Source: Virgibacillus proomii
GTDB taxonomy: Bacteria > Bacillota > Bacilli > Bacillales > Amphibacillaceae
DNA length: 64,000 bases
Direction of reading: 5' to 3'
Assembly: GCF_900162615.1 (NCBI RefSeq)
Contig: NZ_FUFN01000010.1
Location: forward strand, 254,149 to 318,148
Shown here: one piece after another, positions 53,401 through 61,782 of the stretch
Position numbering within the stretch: the stretch's first letter is position 1
Layout: each line of letters begins with the position of its first letter
Notes under the pieces: generated by a model
Databases searched by the model: none
What the model was told of the DNA's origin: nothing
What the model saw: only the letters and a program-made list of their open reading frames with translations
Position numbers and translations under genes: made by a program

Positions 53401-54738
53401 ATGGATAACTTGGCTGCATCAATTATTATTCTTTTCATTTTAATTATTGCTAATGGCATTTTTGCCATGACAGAAATTGGTATTGTTACATCAAGAAAAA
53501 TTAGGCTGGAACAAAAAGTAAAAGAAGGTAGTAGTCGCGCAAAAACTGCTCTTTACTTAGCTGAAAATTCCAATGAACTGTTATCTACGATTCAAATTGG
53601 TATTACACTAATTGGTATTATATCCGGTGCTTTTGGGGGAGCCGCTATAGCTGATGACCTTAGTGCCTATCTGAGCAAAATAACGTTTTTGAAACCTTGG
53701 AGCAATGAAATAAGTATGGTGTTAGTAGTAACACTGACGACATTTTTGACACTTGTAATTGGAGAGTTGACGCCAAAGCAGATCGGTTTAACAAACCCTG
53801 AGAAAGTAGCACTTGCTGTTGCAAAACCAATGTACTTATTTTCTAAAATAGGTAAGCCGCTTATTTGGGTTTTAGATCAATCTACTTCTTTCGTTTTAAA
53901 GATACTCAGGGTAAAGAAAACGAATGAACCCGATGTCACGGAAGAAGAAATTCAGCTAATGGTAGAGCAAGGTGTTCATAGTGGCAGTGTTCAGCCAATC
54001 GAGCATGAAATGGTTGATCAAATCTTTTATATGGGAGATCAACGCCTTAGTGATATTTTAACACCTCGAACTCAGTTGACATGGATTGATGTAGAAAGCA
54101 GTTTTGAGGAAAATATGAAAATTATTAGTCAGAGTGAACATTCCCGTTTTCCAGTAGGAAAGGGGAGTTTGGATCATTTTTTGGGTATTATAAGCACCAA
54201 TAAAGTATTTTCTAAGCTATATGCAGGTGAAGCATTTTCGATTAATGATTGTATAGAAGAAGCATTAATTTTATCAGAGCATGTTAAGGTATTTCAAGCT
54301 TTAGAAACGTTAAAAGCATCCGGTCATCATCAAGCGGTTGTAGTGGATGAGTATGGTGGCATTGAAGGATTTGTTACGTTATATGATTTTATGCAAGTGA
54401 TTGTTGGTGAAATATCTAGCGGAGTAGGTAGGGAACGGGCAACGATTATTAAACGGGATGATCAGTCCTGGTTAGCTGATGGACAAGTATCCATTGATGC
54501 CTTTTTACGTTATTTTGATTTAGAAGATGAGGTAGATGAGGAAATTGTAAGAAATACCTCTTTTCAAACACTTGGAGGTTTTATTACGAATGAAATAGGA
54601 AATATCCCTAAGGAAGGGAATAGCGTTTATGTAGCAGATCTAAAATTGGAAGTCGTTGATATGGATCGAGTACTCGTTGATAAGCTACTGATCACTCGTG
54701 TGAAACCAAAGAATACGGATAATGAAAGCAGTAGATAA
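53401..54738 (+). CDS. CNNM/CorC-family (HlyC-type) transporter
   Basis: The 445-residue protein has an N-terminal CNNM (DUF21) domain of four helices (FAMTEIGIVTSRKIRLEQKV; IQIGITLIGIISGAFGGAA), a CBS pair (about residues 205-340; DILTPRTQLTWIDVES; VVVDEYGGIEGFVTLYD) and a C-terminal CorC_HlyC domain (DGQVSIDAFLRYFDLE). Relatives take part in magnesium or other cation homeostasis. AAAGG lies before the ATG. It precedes the P-type ATPase by about 45 bases and is probably co-transcribed. Confidence 0.85.
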   Translation: MDNLAASIIILFILIIANGIFAMTEIGIVTSRKIRLEQKVKEGSSRAKTALYLAENSNELLSTIQIGITLIGIISGAFGGAAIADDLSAYLSKITFLKPWSNEISMVLVVTLTTFLTLVIGELTPKQIGLTNPEKVALAVAKPMYLFSKIGKPLIWVLDQSTSFVLKILRVKKTNEPDVTEEEIQLMVEQGVHSGSVQPIEHEMVDQIFYMGDQRLSDILTPRTQLTWIDVESSFEENMKIISQSEHSRFPVGKGSLDHFLGIISTNKVFSKLYAGEAFSINDCIEEALILSEHVKVFQALETLKASGHHQAVVVDEYGGIEGFVTLYDFMQVIVGEISSGVGRERATIIKRDDQSWLADGQVSIDAFLRYFDLEDEVDEEIVRNTSFQTLGGFITNEIGNIPKEGNSVYVADLKLEVVDMDRVLVDKLLITRVKPKNTDNESSR

Positions 54739-54783
54739 TAACTAGTAAACATTTGCAAAATTGGACATGCAAGGAGATTAAAA

Positions 54784-57429
54784 ATGGAATTTTACCAAAG
54801 GAAAATAGAAGATGTTCTAGAAGCAGTTGAATCAACAAAACATGGTTTATCAGAGGAAGAGGTACGGTCTCGTCTGAAGCGTGACGGCTTTAATGAAATT
54901 GAGGATAAAGAAAAAGTACCAACTTGGAAGCTATTTTTAGAAACATTTAAAGATCCTATGGTAATTGTGCTTTTGGCTGCTGCAGGTGTACAAATATTGC
55001 TTGGAGAATGGGTAGAGTCACTTATTATTTTCCTTGTGCTAATTATCAATGCAGTAATTAGTGTTGTGCAAACGCGAAAAGCAGAAAGTTCCTTAGAAGC
55101 TTTGCGGGATATGTCTGCTCCAGAAGCGAAGGTAATCCGAGGTGGTGTTAAGCAGACGGTTGCTGCTAAAGAGCTCGTTCAAGGGGATATTGTCTATTTG
55201 GAGGCAGGTGATTATGTTCCGGCTGATGGTCGGTTACTTGAAAGCGGCTCTCTAAAAGTTAATGAAGGAATGCTTACAGGGGAGTCAGAAGCAGTAGAAA
55301 AGACGACCGAAGCAATCGAAGAAGAGGTTACTATTGGTGATCGACGGAATATGGTGTATTCTAGCTCGTTAGTTGTATATGGGCGTGGAACTTTTGTTGT
55401 CACTGGTACAGGTGCAAAAACAGAAGTTGGTAAGATTGCTGATATGTTATCTACAGCGGAACAGAAGGAGACACCATTACAGTTAAAACTGAATAGCTTT
55501 AGTAAAAAGCTAGGGATTGGAATTTTAATCTTATGTATTGCCATTTTTGCTGTACAGGCAGCGCGCATTTGGCTTGGGGATAGTGAAGCAGACACAACAA
55601 CAGCATTATTACATGCACTTATGTTCTCTGTGGCGATTGCAGTTGCTGCAATACCTGAGGCCCTTCAATCGATTGTTACGATTGTGCTGGCAGTGGGAAC
55701 GAATAAAATGGCAAAGCAAAACGCTATTATCCGTAAATTGCCTGCTGTAGAAACATTAGGGTCGACGAGTATTATTTGTACAGACAAAACCGGAACATTA
55801 ACGCAAAATAAAATGACAGTTACCGATCATTTTTTACCATTTAATAAAAATGAACGCCTGCCAGAAAATCTAGATGATTGGAATAAAGCAGAGCGCTTGC
55901 TTGTATATATTGCTGCTTTATGTAATGATTCTTACATTAATGAAGACAAGCAGGAGGTGGGGGATCCAACTGAGGTTGCTTTAATCAACTTTGCTAATAA
56001 GCATGGTCAAGATTATGAAGTTTTGCGACAAAACTTTCCCCGAGAAGCGGAGTTGCCGTTTGACTCTGATCGTAAGCTCATGTCGACTGTGCATACGATA
56101 AATGGATCAAAATTCCTTTTGGCAAAGGGCGGGCCAGATGTAATGTTTCACCGTTCCAGTCATGTATTTATAGATGGGGAAGAGCAGCCATTAACTGATG
56201 ATTTACTTGCTCGTTTTGAAGGAGCAAATGAAGAGTTTTCGAACCAAGCACTGCGAGTATTAGCATATGGCTATAAACGCTTGCCAGAGGATAAAACGGA
56301 GTTATCTCATGATGATGAATATGATTTTGTATTAGTTGGGTTAACTGCGATGATGGATCCACCAAGAGAAGCTGTTTATGGATCCATTGAAGAGTCAAAA
56401 TCGGCGGGAATTCGTACGATTATGATTACTGGTGACCACAAGACAACAGCTCAAGCAATTGGTCGGGATATTGGCTTAATGGGAGACAATGATATTGCGA
56501 TTACTGGAAAAGAACTAGATGATATGTCAGATAAAGAGTTAGATGAAAAACTGGATCAAATTTCAGTATATGCTCGTGTATCTCCAGAAAATAAAATTCG
56601 CATTGTTCGTGCTTGGCAACGAAAAGGTGCTGTTACAGCTATGACTGGAGACGGGGTTAACGACGCTCCAGCATTGAAACAAGCGGATATTGGGATTGCC
56701 ATGGGAAGTGGTACGGATGTTTCCAAAGATGCTTCGGCCATGATTTTGACCGATGATAATTTCGTATCAATTGTAAATGCAGTACAGGTTGGGAGAACAG
56801 TATATGCCAATATTAAAAAAGCAATTGGTTATTTATTTGCCGGGAATTTAGGAGCGATTATCGCTATTTTATACGCTGTTATATTTAATTTGCCAAACCC
56901 GTTTACTGCATTGCAATTACTTTATATTAATTTGGTAAATGATTCCTTGCCTGCCATTGCACTTGGTATGGAAAAACCTGAACCGAATGTGATGAAGCGT
57001 AAGCCACGTCCAACAGATGAAGGAATATTCGCAGGCGGCACCCTACGAACGGTCTTAACACGTGGTATTTTAATTGCCGCAGCTGTCGTCATTTCTTTCT
57101 ATATTGGTTTATCTCATTCTAATGAAATGGGCGTAGCAATGGCATTTACAACCTTAATTATCTCAAGGACTGTCCAAACATTTGCTGCCAGATCAAATAC
57201 GGAAACATCTATAAAAATCGGCTTCTTCAGCAATAAATACGTAATCGGAGCTGTTTTACTCGGATTTGTGTTGTATGGTATAACTGTTTTACCGTTTGCT
57301 CGAAGTGTCTTTAATATTCCTCCAGCATTTGGACTGACAGAATGGGCGATTGCGACAGGCTTAGCCATTGTCTCAGTGATTTTTATGGAACTAGCAAAAA
57401 AGATATTTCATCGCGTGCCTAAAAGTTAA
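54784..57429 (+). CDS. P-type calcium-transporting ATPase (P2A, YloB-like)
   Basis: The 881-residue P2 ATPase has an N-terminal cation ATPase domain and the actuator loop LTGESEAVEK. AAIPEALQSIVTIVL lies in helix 4 (PEAL in place of the usual PEGL), with the phosphorylation site CTDKTGTLTQNKM (about residues 331-343). KGGPDVM and MTGDGVNDAPALKQADIGIA complete the catalytic set. Helix 6 has NLVNDSLPAIALG. It would pump Ca2+, possibly Mn2+, out of the cytosol. The Gly-to-Ala change in PEGL is a small deviation from family consensus. SD AAGGAGAT precedes the ATG. Confidence 0.88.
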   Translation: MEFYQRKIEDVLEAVESTKHGLSEEEVRSRLKRDGFNEIEDKEKVPTWKLFLETFKDPMVIVLLAAAGVQILLGEWVESLIIFLVLIINAVISVVQTRKAESSLEALRDMSAPEAKVIRGGVKQTVAAKELVQGDIVYLEAGDYVPADGRLLESGSLKVNEGMLTGESEAVEKTTEAIEEEVTIGDRRNMVYSSSLVVYGRGTFVVTGTGAKTEVGKIADMLSTAEQKETPLQLKLNSFSKKLGIGILILCIAIFAVQAARIWLGDSEADTTTALLHALMFSVAIAVAAIPEALQSIVTIVLAVGTNKMAKQNAIIRKLPAVETLGSTSIICTDKTGTLTQNKMTVTDHFLPFNKNERLPENLDDWNKAERLLVYIAALCNDSYINEDKQEVGDPTEVALINFANKHGQDYEVLRQNFPREAELPFDSDRKLMSTVHTINGSKFLLAKGGPDVMFHRSSHVFIDGEEQPLTDDLLARFEGANEEFSNQALRVLAYGYKRLPEDKTELSHDDEYDFVLVGLTAMMDPPREAVYGSIEESKSAGIRTIMITGDHKTTAQAIGRDIGLMGDNDIAITGKELDDMSDKELDEKLDQISVYARVSPENKIRIVRAWQRKGAVTAMTGDGVNDAPALKQADIGIAMGSGTDVSKDASAMILTDDNFVSIVNAVQVGRTVYANIKKAIGYLFAGNLGAIIAILYAVIFNLPNPFTALQLLYINLVNDSLPAIALGMEKPEPNVMKRKPRPTDEGIFAGGTLRTVLTRGILIAAAVVISFYIGLSHSNEMGVAMAFTTLIISRTVQTFAARSNTETSIKIGFFSNKYVIGAVLLGFVLYGITVLPFARSVFNIPPAFGLTEWAIATGLAIVSVIFMELAKKIFHRVPKS

Positions 57430-57440
57430 TTTATTACGGC

Positions 57441-57478
57441 GAAAAAACAGCTGGTGTTTTAACATTAGCTGTTTTTTC
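57441..57478 (+). terminator. Terminator of the ATPase gene
   Basis: GAAAAAACAGCT (57441-57452) pairs perfectly with AGCTGTTTTTTC (57467-57478), giving a strong stem whose right arm includes the T run. Confidence 0.85.
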
Positions 57479-57520
57479 ATTAATTAGGGATATAAAAAGT
57501 AATACGAGAGGGGGATTTAT

Positions 57521-57674
57521 CCCGCATGTAAGGTGCCGTAAGACTCCCACTTCAAGATCCCTGTGTTCATACAAAAGGGGCTAAGTGGGGGAAACGGCAC
57601 CTAAATGCCCGATTCGTTCAAGCTTTTCAGTAGGAGATGGAAGAAAACTCCTACTGAATGAAGTTTCACTTTAT
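57521..57674 (+). mobile_element. Double-hairpin repeat element, copy d (type A)
   Basis: A 154-bp copy after TTTAT (57516-57520), ending in TTTAT (57670-57674). Left stem GGTGCCGT...ACGGCACC, with CCCACTT...AAGTGGG inside it. Right stem TTCAGTAGGAG...CTCCTACTGAA. It sits between the SD and start codon of the metallohydrolase gene. Confidence 0.85.
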
Positions 57675-58209
57675 TTTGTTAAAAGATAATTGGTTTACCG
57701 TTCAAAAAATCGATAGTGAGACATATGCTATTAGTGAATATGGACATTGGCAGAAGGTACATTCTTTTTTGGTGTTAGGTGAAAGAAAGGCTGTATTGAT
57801 TGATACTGGTTTAGGAATTGACAGCATGAAACGAATAACGGATTAATTAAACATATAAACCAATTGAAGTTTTGGCCACACCGTACATACGGATCATATA
57901 GGAAGTCATGGAGAATATGATAAAATTCATTTCATGAAGCAGGTAAAGATTGGCTCATCAATGGCATTCAAGGTTTGTCACTAGAGCAAATCAGAAAAAA
58001 TCTAGCTAGAGATATAACTATACCTACCTCTGACGTTTGATCCAGATACATGTAAACCGTTTCAAGGTTTTCCTACATATATAGTAAAAGATGGGGACAT
58101 TATTGAACTAGGAAATAGAAAGTTAATTATCTATCACACGCCAGGTCACTCCCAGGACATATAGTAATTTTTGATCGGAGCAGGGGATATTTATTTACTG
58201 GCGATTTAT

Positions 58210-58363
58210 CCCGTAAGGTGCTGTAAGACTCCCACTTCAAGAGCCTTGAGTTGATACAAAAGGGTCTAAGTGGGAGAAAACGGCACCTAAATGCCCGATT
58301 CGTTCAAGCTAACATTCAGTAGGAGATGGAAGAAAACTCCTACTGAATGAAGTTTCACTTTAT
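58210..58363 (+). mobile_element. Double-hairpin repeat element, copy e (type A), inserted in a gene
   Basis: A 154-bp copy, CCCGTAAGGTGCTG... to ...GAATGAAGTTTCACTTTAT, flanked on the left by TTTAT (58205-58209). Removing it leaves GGCGATTTAT joined to TGTACGACG, which reads GDLLYDE in the host gene. It has the same 13-bp right stem as copy d (CATTCAGTAGGAG...CTCCTACTGAATG). Confidence 0.9.
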
Positions 58364-58887
58364 TGTACGACGAAACGCCTGTTTATGCTTTTTTCCCATC
58401 AAGCAACCCGGTTGATTTAGTCCAGTCATTGATGAGGATTTCTAAGATAGATGGGGTGACTAGATTATTTGGTTCCCATAATACCCTAGGACTTGATCCA
58501 GCTATTTTACACGAAGTGAATAGGGCAGTTGTTTACCTACTAGAACATGATCTTGTAAGGTTTGGTACAGGTGTACATGAATTTAACAGTTTTCGTATGC
58601 AATTCTAATTAGATTGCACGTTAGATATGGTATACAGAATGTAACTCCTATTGGTTAGAGTTAACTGTAATGTTTGTTGTGTTGGCTGTGGACGGGGTAT
58701 GTCCACATTAAAATTTTACTTTTTCCATTAGAAAAATATAAAACTTTAACAACAGTTGACTCAATAAGTATTAATGTTCAAATTATATGTAACTTAGCGC
58801 TTATCTTTAAACGACTTGTCGACAGCCAAGTTTTCGGATCGATTTTGCTTGGTTTTCATTTTTAAACGAATCGGGTATACTATAAGG

Positions 58888-59025
58888 GATAGACAATATA
58901 ATAAAAAACCGCTTGGTGCTGGAAACACCAAACGGCTTTGTGCATAGCCCTTTAAGGGGGCGACTCACATTTGAGAAAAAGTAACCATTAAATGCTCGTC
59001 AGGCTAGGGTGGTTACTTTTTTTCT
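58888..59025 (+). ncRNA. Candidate antisense antitoxin RNA
   Basis: A plus-strand transcript is predicted from a TATACT -10 box (58876-58881) to an intrinsic terminator (58976-59023: AAAAAGTAACCA with TGGTTACTTTTTTT). It overlaps the 3' part of the toxin mRNA on the opposite strand, as in txpA/RatA and bsrG/SR4. Boundaries are inferred. Confidence 0.5.
58904..58938 (-). terminator. Terminator of the toxin mRNA
   Basis: On the minus strand AGCCGTTTGGTG pairs with CACCAAGCGGT, with small imperfections, followed by TTTTTTATT. It lies about 75 bases after the toxin stop codon. Confidence 0.65.
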
Positions 59026-59090
59026 GACAGAATAGCTACAATGAGCGTTCCGAAAGAGATCATTAAGACCAATCCTTCGAAAACTGTCAT
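59013..59090 (-). CDS. Type I toxin, holin-like 25-residue membrane peptide
   Basis: The ATG at 59090 reads MTVFEGLVLMISFGTLIVAI, then LSEKK and a stop. This matches the Hol_Tox-type (BhlA-like, TxpA-like) peptides of Firmicutes: MTVFE/A start, one membrane helix with SFGTLIVAI, and a short basic tail. SD GGGGGTGAGG precedes the start. A convergent antisense RNA is predicted from the opposite strand. An extended -10 (TGCTATAAT, complement of 59157-59165) lies about 67 bases upstream. Expression would depolarise the membrane when not restrained. The rest of 59166-59776 has no gene I can support. Confidence 0.8.
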   Translation of the reverse strand: MTVFEGLVLMISFGTLIVAILSEKK

Positions 59091-59156
59091 AGGCCTCACC
59101 CCCTTTCTAAAAAGGGATGAGCCACCACCCATGAAAGCCTTATGCACTTATAGGCA

Positions 59157-59162
59157 ATTATA
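59157..59162 (-). promoter_or_regulatory. Toxin promoter -10 box
   Basis: TATAAT on the minus strand with the extended TGC element. The -35 region is weak. The leader between it and the ATG contains a GGGTGGTGGCTC/pyrimidine segment that could fold and mask the SD. Confidence 0.5.
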
Positions 59163-59776
59163 GCATAAATTGGAATGTAACTTCATGTACATATTCTAAA
59201 AAGATCTGATGACGGTATTAAGAAGCTTCGTAGTATTAATAAAAAGTATTTTTAAATTTAAATATTGTCAAGTTCTTGTCACATAAAAGCTAATTATTAT
59301 GTAGTAAGCTGTAAAGGTATTATTTTTTATAAAAGCTGTTAAAATAAAGTAAGAGGAATTTATAATGTATGAGTCAAAGTGAAGAGCTGCTGTATTTATT
59401 TTTTCACCTGTAGTGTAAAAGAAGTTAATTAAGTTTAAATTCAAATGTGAATTATTGATCAATAAGTCTATGAAGCATTAGTAGCCATTGGTCAACAGTT
59501 TTTAATGTTTAGGGGAATTTATATCCGTATCTTTATGGTAGATATATTTTTGAAAGTAGTTACATCTTCTAAGCGTGCACTCATGCTATAGCCAACTCCG
59601 CTATTCTTCCATGATAAGTTAACATCGACACTGTTGCTTTTATTTTATTGGGAGTTCTTCGGTTTGTATGTTGCTACCGACCGATTCTAATTTTTGTTCG
59701 TGTAGACTAAAATTAGTCTTTATAAAAAAAGTCATAAAATATACATTTGAATTTTTGTTGATTTACATATACTATA

Positions 59777-59824
59777 TAACTATATATAGTATGCTTTTTT
59801 ATTTTAACACACTATATATAGTGT
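59777..59824. promoter_or_regulatory. Two NrdR boxes upstream of nrdD
   Basis: Box 2 (59809-59824) is ACACTATATATAGTGT, a perfect match to the NrdR consensus. Box 1 has the same CTATATATAG core at 59780-59789. The cores are 32 bases apart, about three helical turns, the usual spacing for cooperative NrdR repression of ribonucleotide reductase genes. Confidence 0.88.
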
Positions 59825-59904
59825 GTTTGTTTTTACATACTATGGTTAATGTACTATTTGGATAAAAATCTTCCGTTAAAACAGGAAGATGAGGAGGAAT
59901 AAAT

Positions 59905-61782
59905 GTGGTGAATCTAAAAGCTGAGCCTATTAATAAAAACGACGAATTAATGTTAGCTTTTCATGAAATTGTATCAAGCTCTAATCAAGATTTAATTCAA
60001 GAAAATGCAAATGTAGATGGACGATCTCCTTGTGGACAAATGAATAAATTTGCCAATGAAAGTGCTAAATTTTATGCGAAAACGCAATTGTTAAGTACTG
60101 AAGCAAATCAAGCACTAAAGGAGAATTACATTCATATTCATGATCTAGACTATATGCCAACAGGTACTGCAACATGTTGTCAAATACCATTAGGTAAGTT
60201 ATTGAAAAAAGGTTTTAACACAGGCCACGGCTATATGCGCTCACCACAAACAATTATGAGTGCGATGGCATTAGCTGCGATTATTTTTCAAAGCAATCAG
60301 AATCAACAGCATGGAGGGCAAAGTTTTCAGGCGTTTGATTATGATTTAGCTCCATTTGTAAGACGAACATATAAACGGCGTTTGAACAGGTTGAAATCGT
60401 ATAAACTTCCACTTACTCAAGCTGAGTTGGAAATGTTAGCATGGGAAGAAACAAACAAAGATTGTTATCAAGCATGTGAAGCATTTATTCATAACTTAAA
60501 TAGTCTGCACTCCCGAAGTGGTGGTCAAGTTCCATTTACGTCGATTAATTACGGAACGGATACGAGTAAGGAAGGAAGAATGATTATAAAAAACCTTCTA
60601 TTAGCTACACAGGCAGGATTAGGAAAAGGAGAAACGCCAATTTTTCCAATTCAAATTTTCAAAATGAAAAAAGGTGTTAACTTTTATAAAACAGATCCAA
60701 ATTATGATTTATATCAATTAGCATTGGAAACAACTGCAAAACGTCTCTTTCCTAATTTCAGTTTTATCGATGCGCCGTTTAATTTGGAGTACTATGAAGA
60801 AGGAAAACCAGATTCTGAAGTAGCTTATATGGGCTGCCGTACTCGAATTATGGCTAATCGCCATGGTAAAGAAAACAGTGTAGGTCGCGGAAATTTATCG
60901 TTTACTAGTATTAATTTGGTAAAAATAGCACTAACATCACAAACTTTTGAAGCATTTATTAATAAATTAGATAAATATACGGATATCGTCATTCGTCAAC
61001 TATATGATCGTTTCTTATTTCAATCACGTAAACTTGTGAAGGATTTCACTTTTTTACATGGTGAAGGAGTTTGGACGGGAAGTTCTGAGTTAAACCCAAA
61101 TGACACATTAGAAAAGGTATTGAAGCAAGGCAGCTTAAGCGTTGGGTTTATCGGTTTAGCGGAATGTCTTGTTGCACTTATTGGTAAGCATCATGGCGAA
61201 TCAGAGGAAGCACAGAAAATGGGAATAGAAATTGTGGCATTTTTACGACAAAAATGTGATCAGGCATGTAAACAATACGATTTAAACTATTCATTAATCG
61301 CTACTCCAGCTGAGGGATTAAGTGGAAGGTTCACCAAGCAAGATCAGAAAGAGTTCGGCATCATAAAAGGTGTCACGGATAGAGGTTATTATACGAACTC
61401 TTTCCATATTCCTGTTTATTATCCAATTTGTGCATTGGATAAAATAAAAAAAGAAGCAATGTATCATCCTTTTACGAATGCAGGGCATATTACGTATATT
61501 GAAGTTGATGGAGATATTAGTAAAAATTTAAAAGCAATGGATACCATTGTTAAAACAATGGCGGAATGTGGGATAGGTTATGGTAGTATTAATCACCCAG
61601 TTGATCGTTGTAAAAGCTGTGGTTATACTGGGGTGATTGATAATGAATGTCCAGGCTGTCACACGACGGAGGAATCAGAATTTGACAGAATACGTCGGAT
61701 TACCGGCTATCTTGTTGGCACAATGGATAAATGGAATACGGCTAAGGCGATGGAAGAGCATGATCGGGTGAAACATTTATAA
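59905..61782 (+). CDS. nrdD: Anaerobic ribonucleoside-triphosphate reductase
   Basis: This 625-residue class III reductase makes dNTPs without oxygen. The N-terminal region (NENADGRSP-like: ENANVDGRSPCGQM) and barrel carry the conserved Cys in YMGCRTR and HGGQSFQAFDYDLAPFV. The C-terminus has the zinc Cys set CKSCGY and CPGC and the glycyl-radical site RRITGYLVG, with Gly near residue 604. The GTG start at 59905 is seven bases after GAGGAGG. Two NrdR boxes lie upstream and nrdG follows with a one-base stop-start overlap. Confidence 0.93.
   Translation: MVNLKAEPINKNDELMLAFHEIVSSSNQDLIQENANVDGRSPCGQMNKFANESAKFYAKTQLLSTEANQALKENYIHIHDLDYMPTGTATCCQIPLGKLLKKGFNTGHGYMRSPQTIMSAMALAAIIFQSNQNQQHGGQSFQAFDYDLAPFVRRTYKRRLNRLKSYKLPLTQAELEMLAWEETNKDCYQACEAFIHNLNSLHSRSGGQVPFTSINYGTDTSKEGRMIIKNLLLATQAGLGKGETPIFPIQIFKMKKGVNFYKTDPNYDLYQLALETTAKRLFPNFSFIDAPFNLEYYEEGKPDSEVAYMGCRTRIMANRHGKENSVGRGNLSFTSINLVKIALTSQTFEAFINKLDKYTDIVIRQLYDRFLFQSRKLVKDFTFLHGEGVWTGSSELNPNDTLEKVLKQGSLSVGFIGLAECLVALIGKHHGESEEAQKMGIEIVAFLRQKCDQACKQYDLNYSLIATPAEGLSGRFTKQDQKEFGIIKGVTDRGYYTNSFHIPVYYPICALDKIKKEAMYHPFTNAGHITYIEVDGDISKNLKAMDTIVKTMAECGIGYGSINHPVDRCKSCGYTGVIDNECPGCHTTEESEFDRIRRITGYLVGTMDKWNTAKAMEEHDRVKHL

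Larger units (their letters stand above)
57506..58608 (+). pseudogene. MBL-fold metallohydrolase gene broken by two repeat elements and frameshifts
   Basis: The SD region GAGAGGGGG (57506-57514) is separated by repeat copy d from its likely TTG start at 57676 (LKDNWFTVQKIDSETYAISE, GHWQKVHSFLVLGERK). Frameshifts near 57840, 58040 and 58150 and copy e follow. Reassembled frames show the metal motif HTVHTDHIGSHG, then KLIIYHTPGHS and YLFTGDL. Copy e interrupts the frame exactly between GDL and LYDETPVYAFFPSSNPVDLV. The intact ancestor would be a zinc hydrolase of the metallo-beta-lactamase fold, function unknown. The gene is clearly dead. Confidence 0.85.

Noticed and set aside
57521..57674. 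Terminal inverted repeats flanking the repeat elements (MITE of a DDE transposon)
   Set aside because: The start (CCCGCATGTAA) and the complement of the end (GTGAAACTTCA) do not match; the TTTAT at both ends is better explained by insertion 3' of a fixed target as in IS200/IS605 elements, though a 5-bp target duplication cannot be fully excluded.
23442..58363. CRISPR array interpretation of the scattered repeats
   Set aside because: Repeats are 150-250 bp, kilobases apart and carry paired hairpins; no short direct-repeat/spacer periodicity exists anywhere in the window.
59268..59865. Short ORFs between the toxin locus and nrdD
   Set aside because: AT-rich, no SD, and overlapping the NrdR promoter region.
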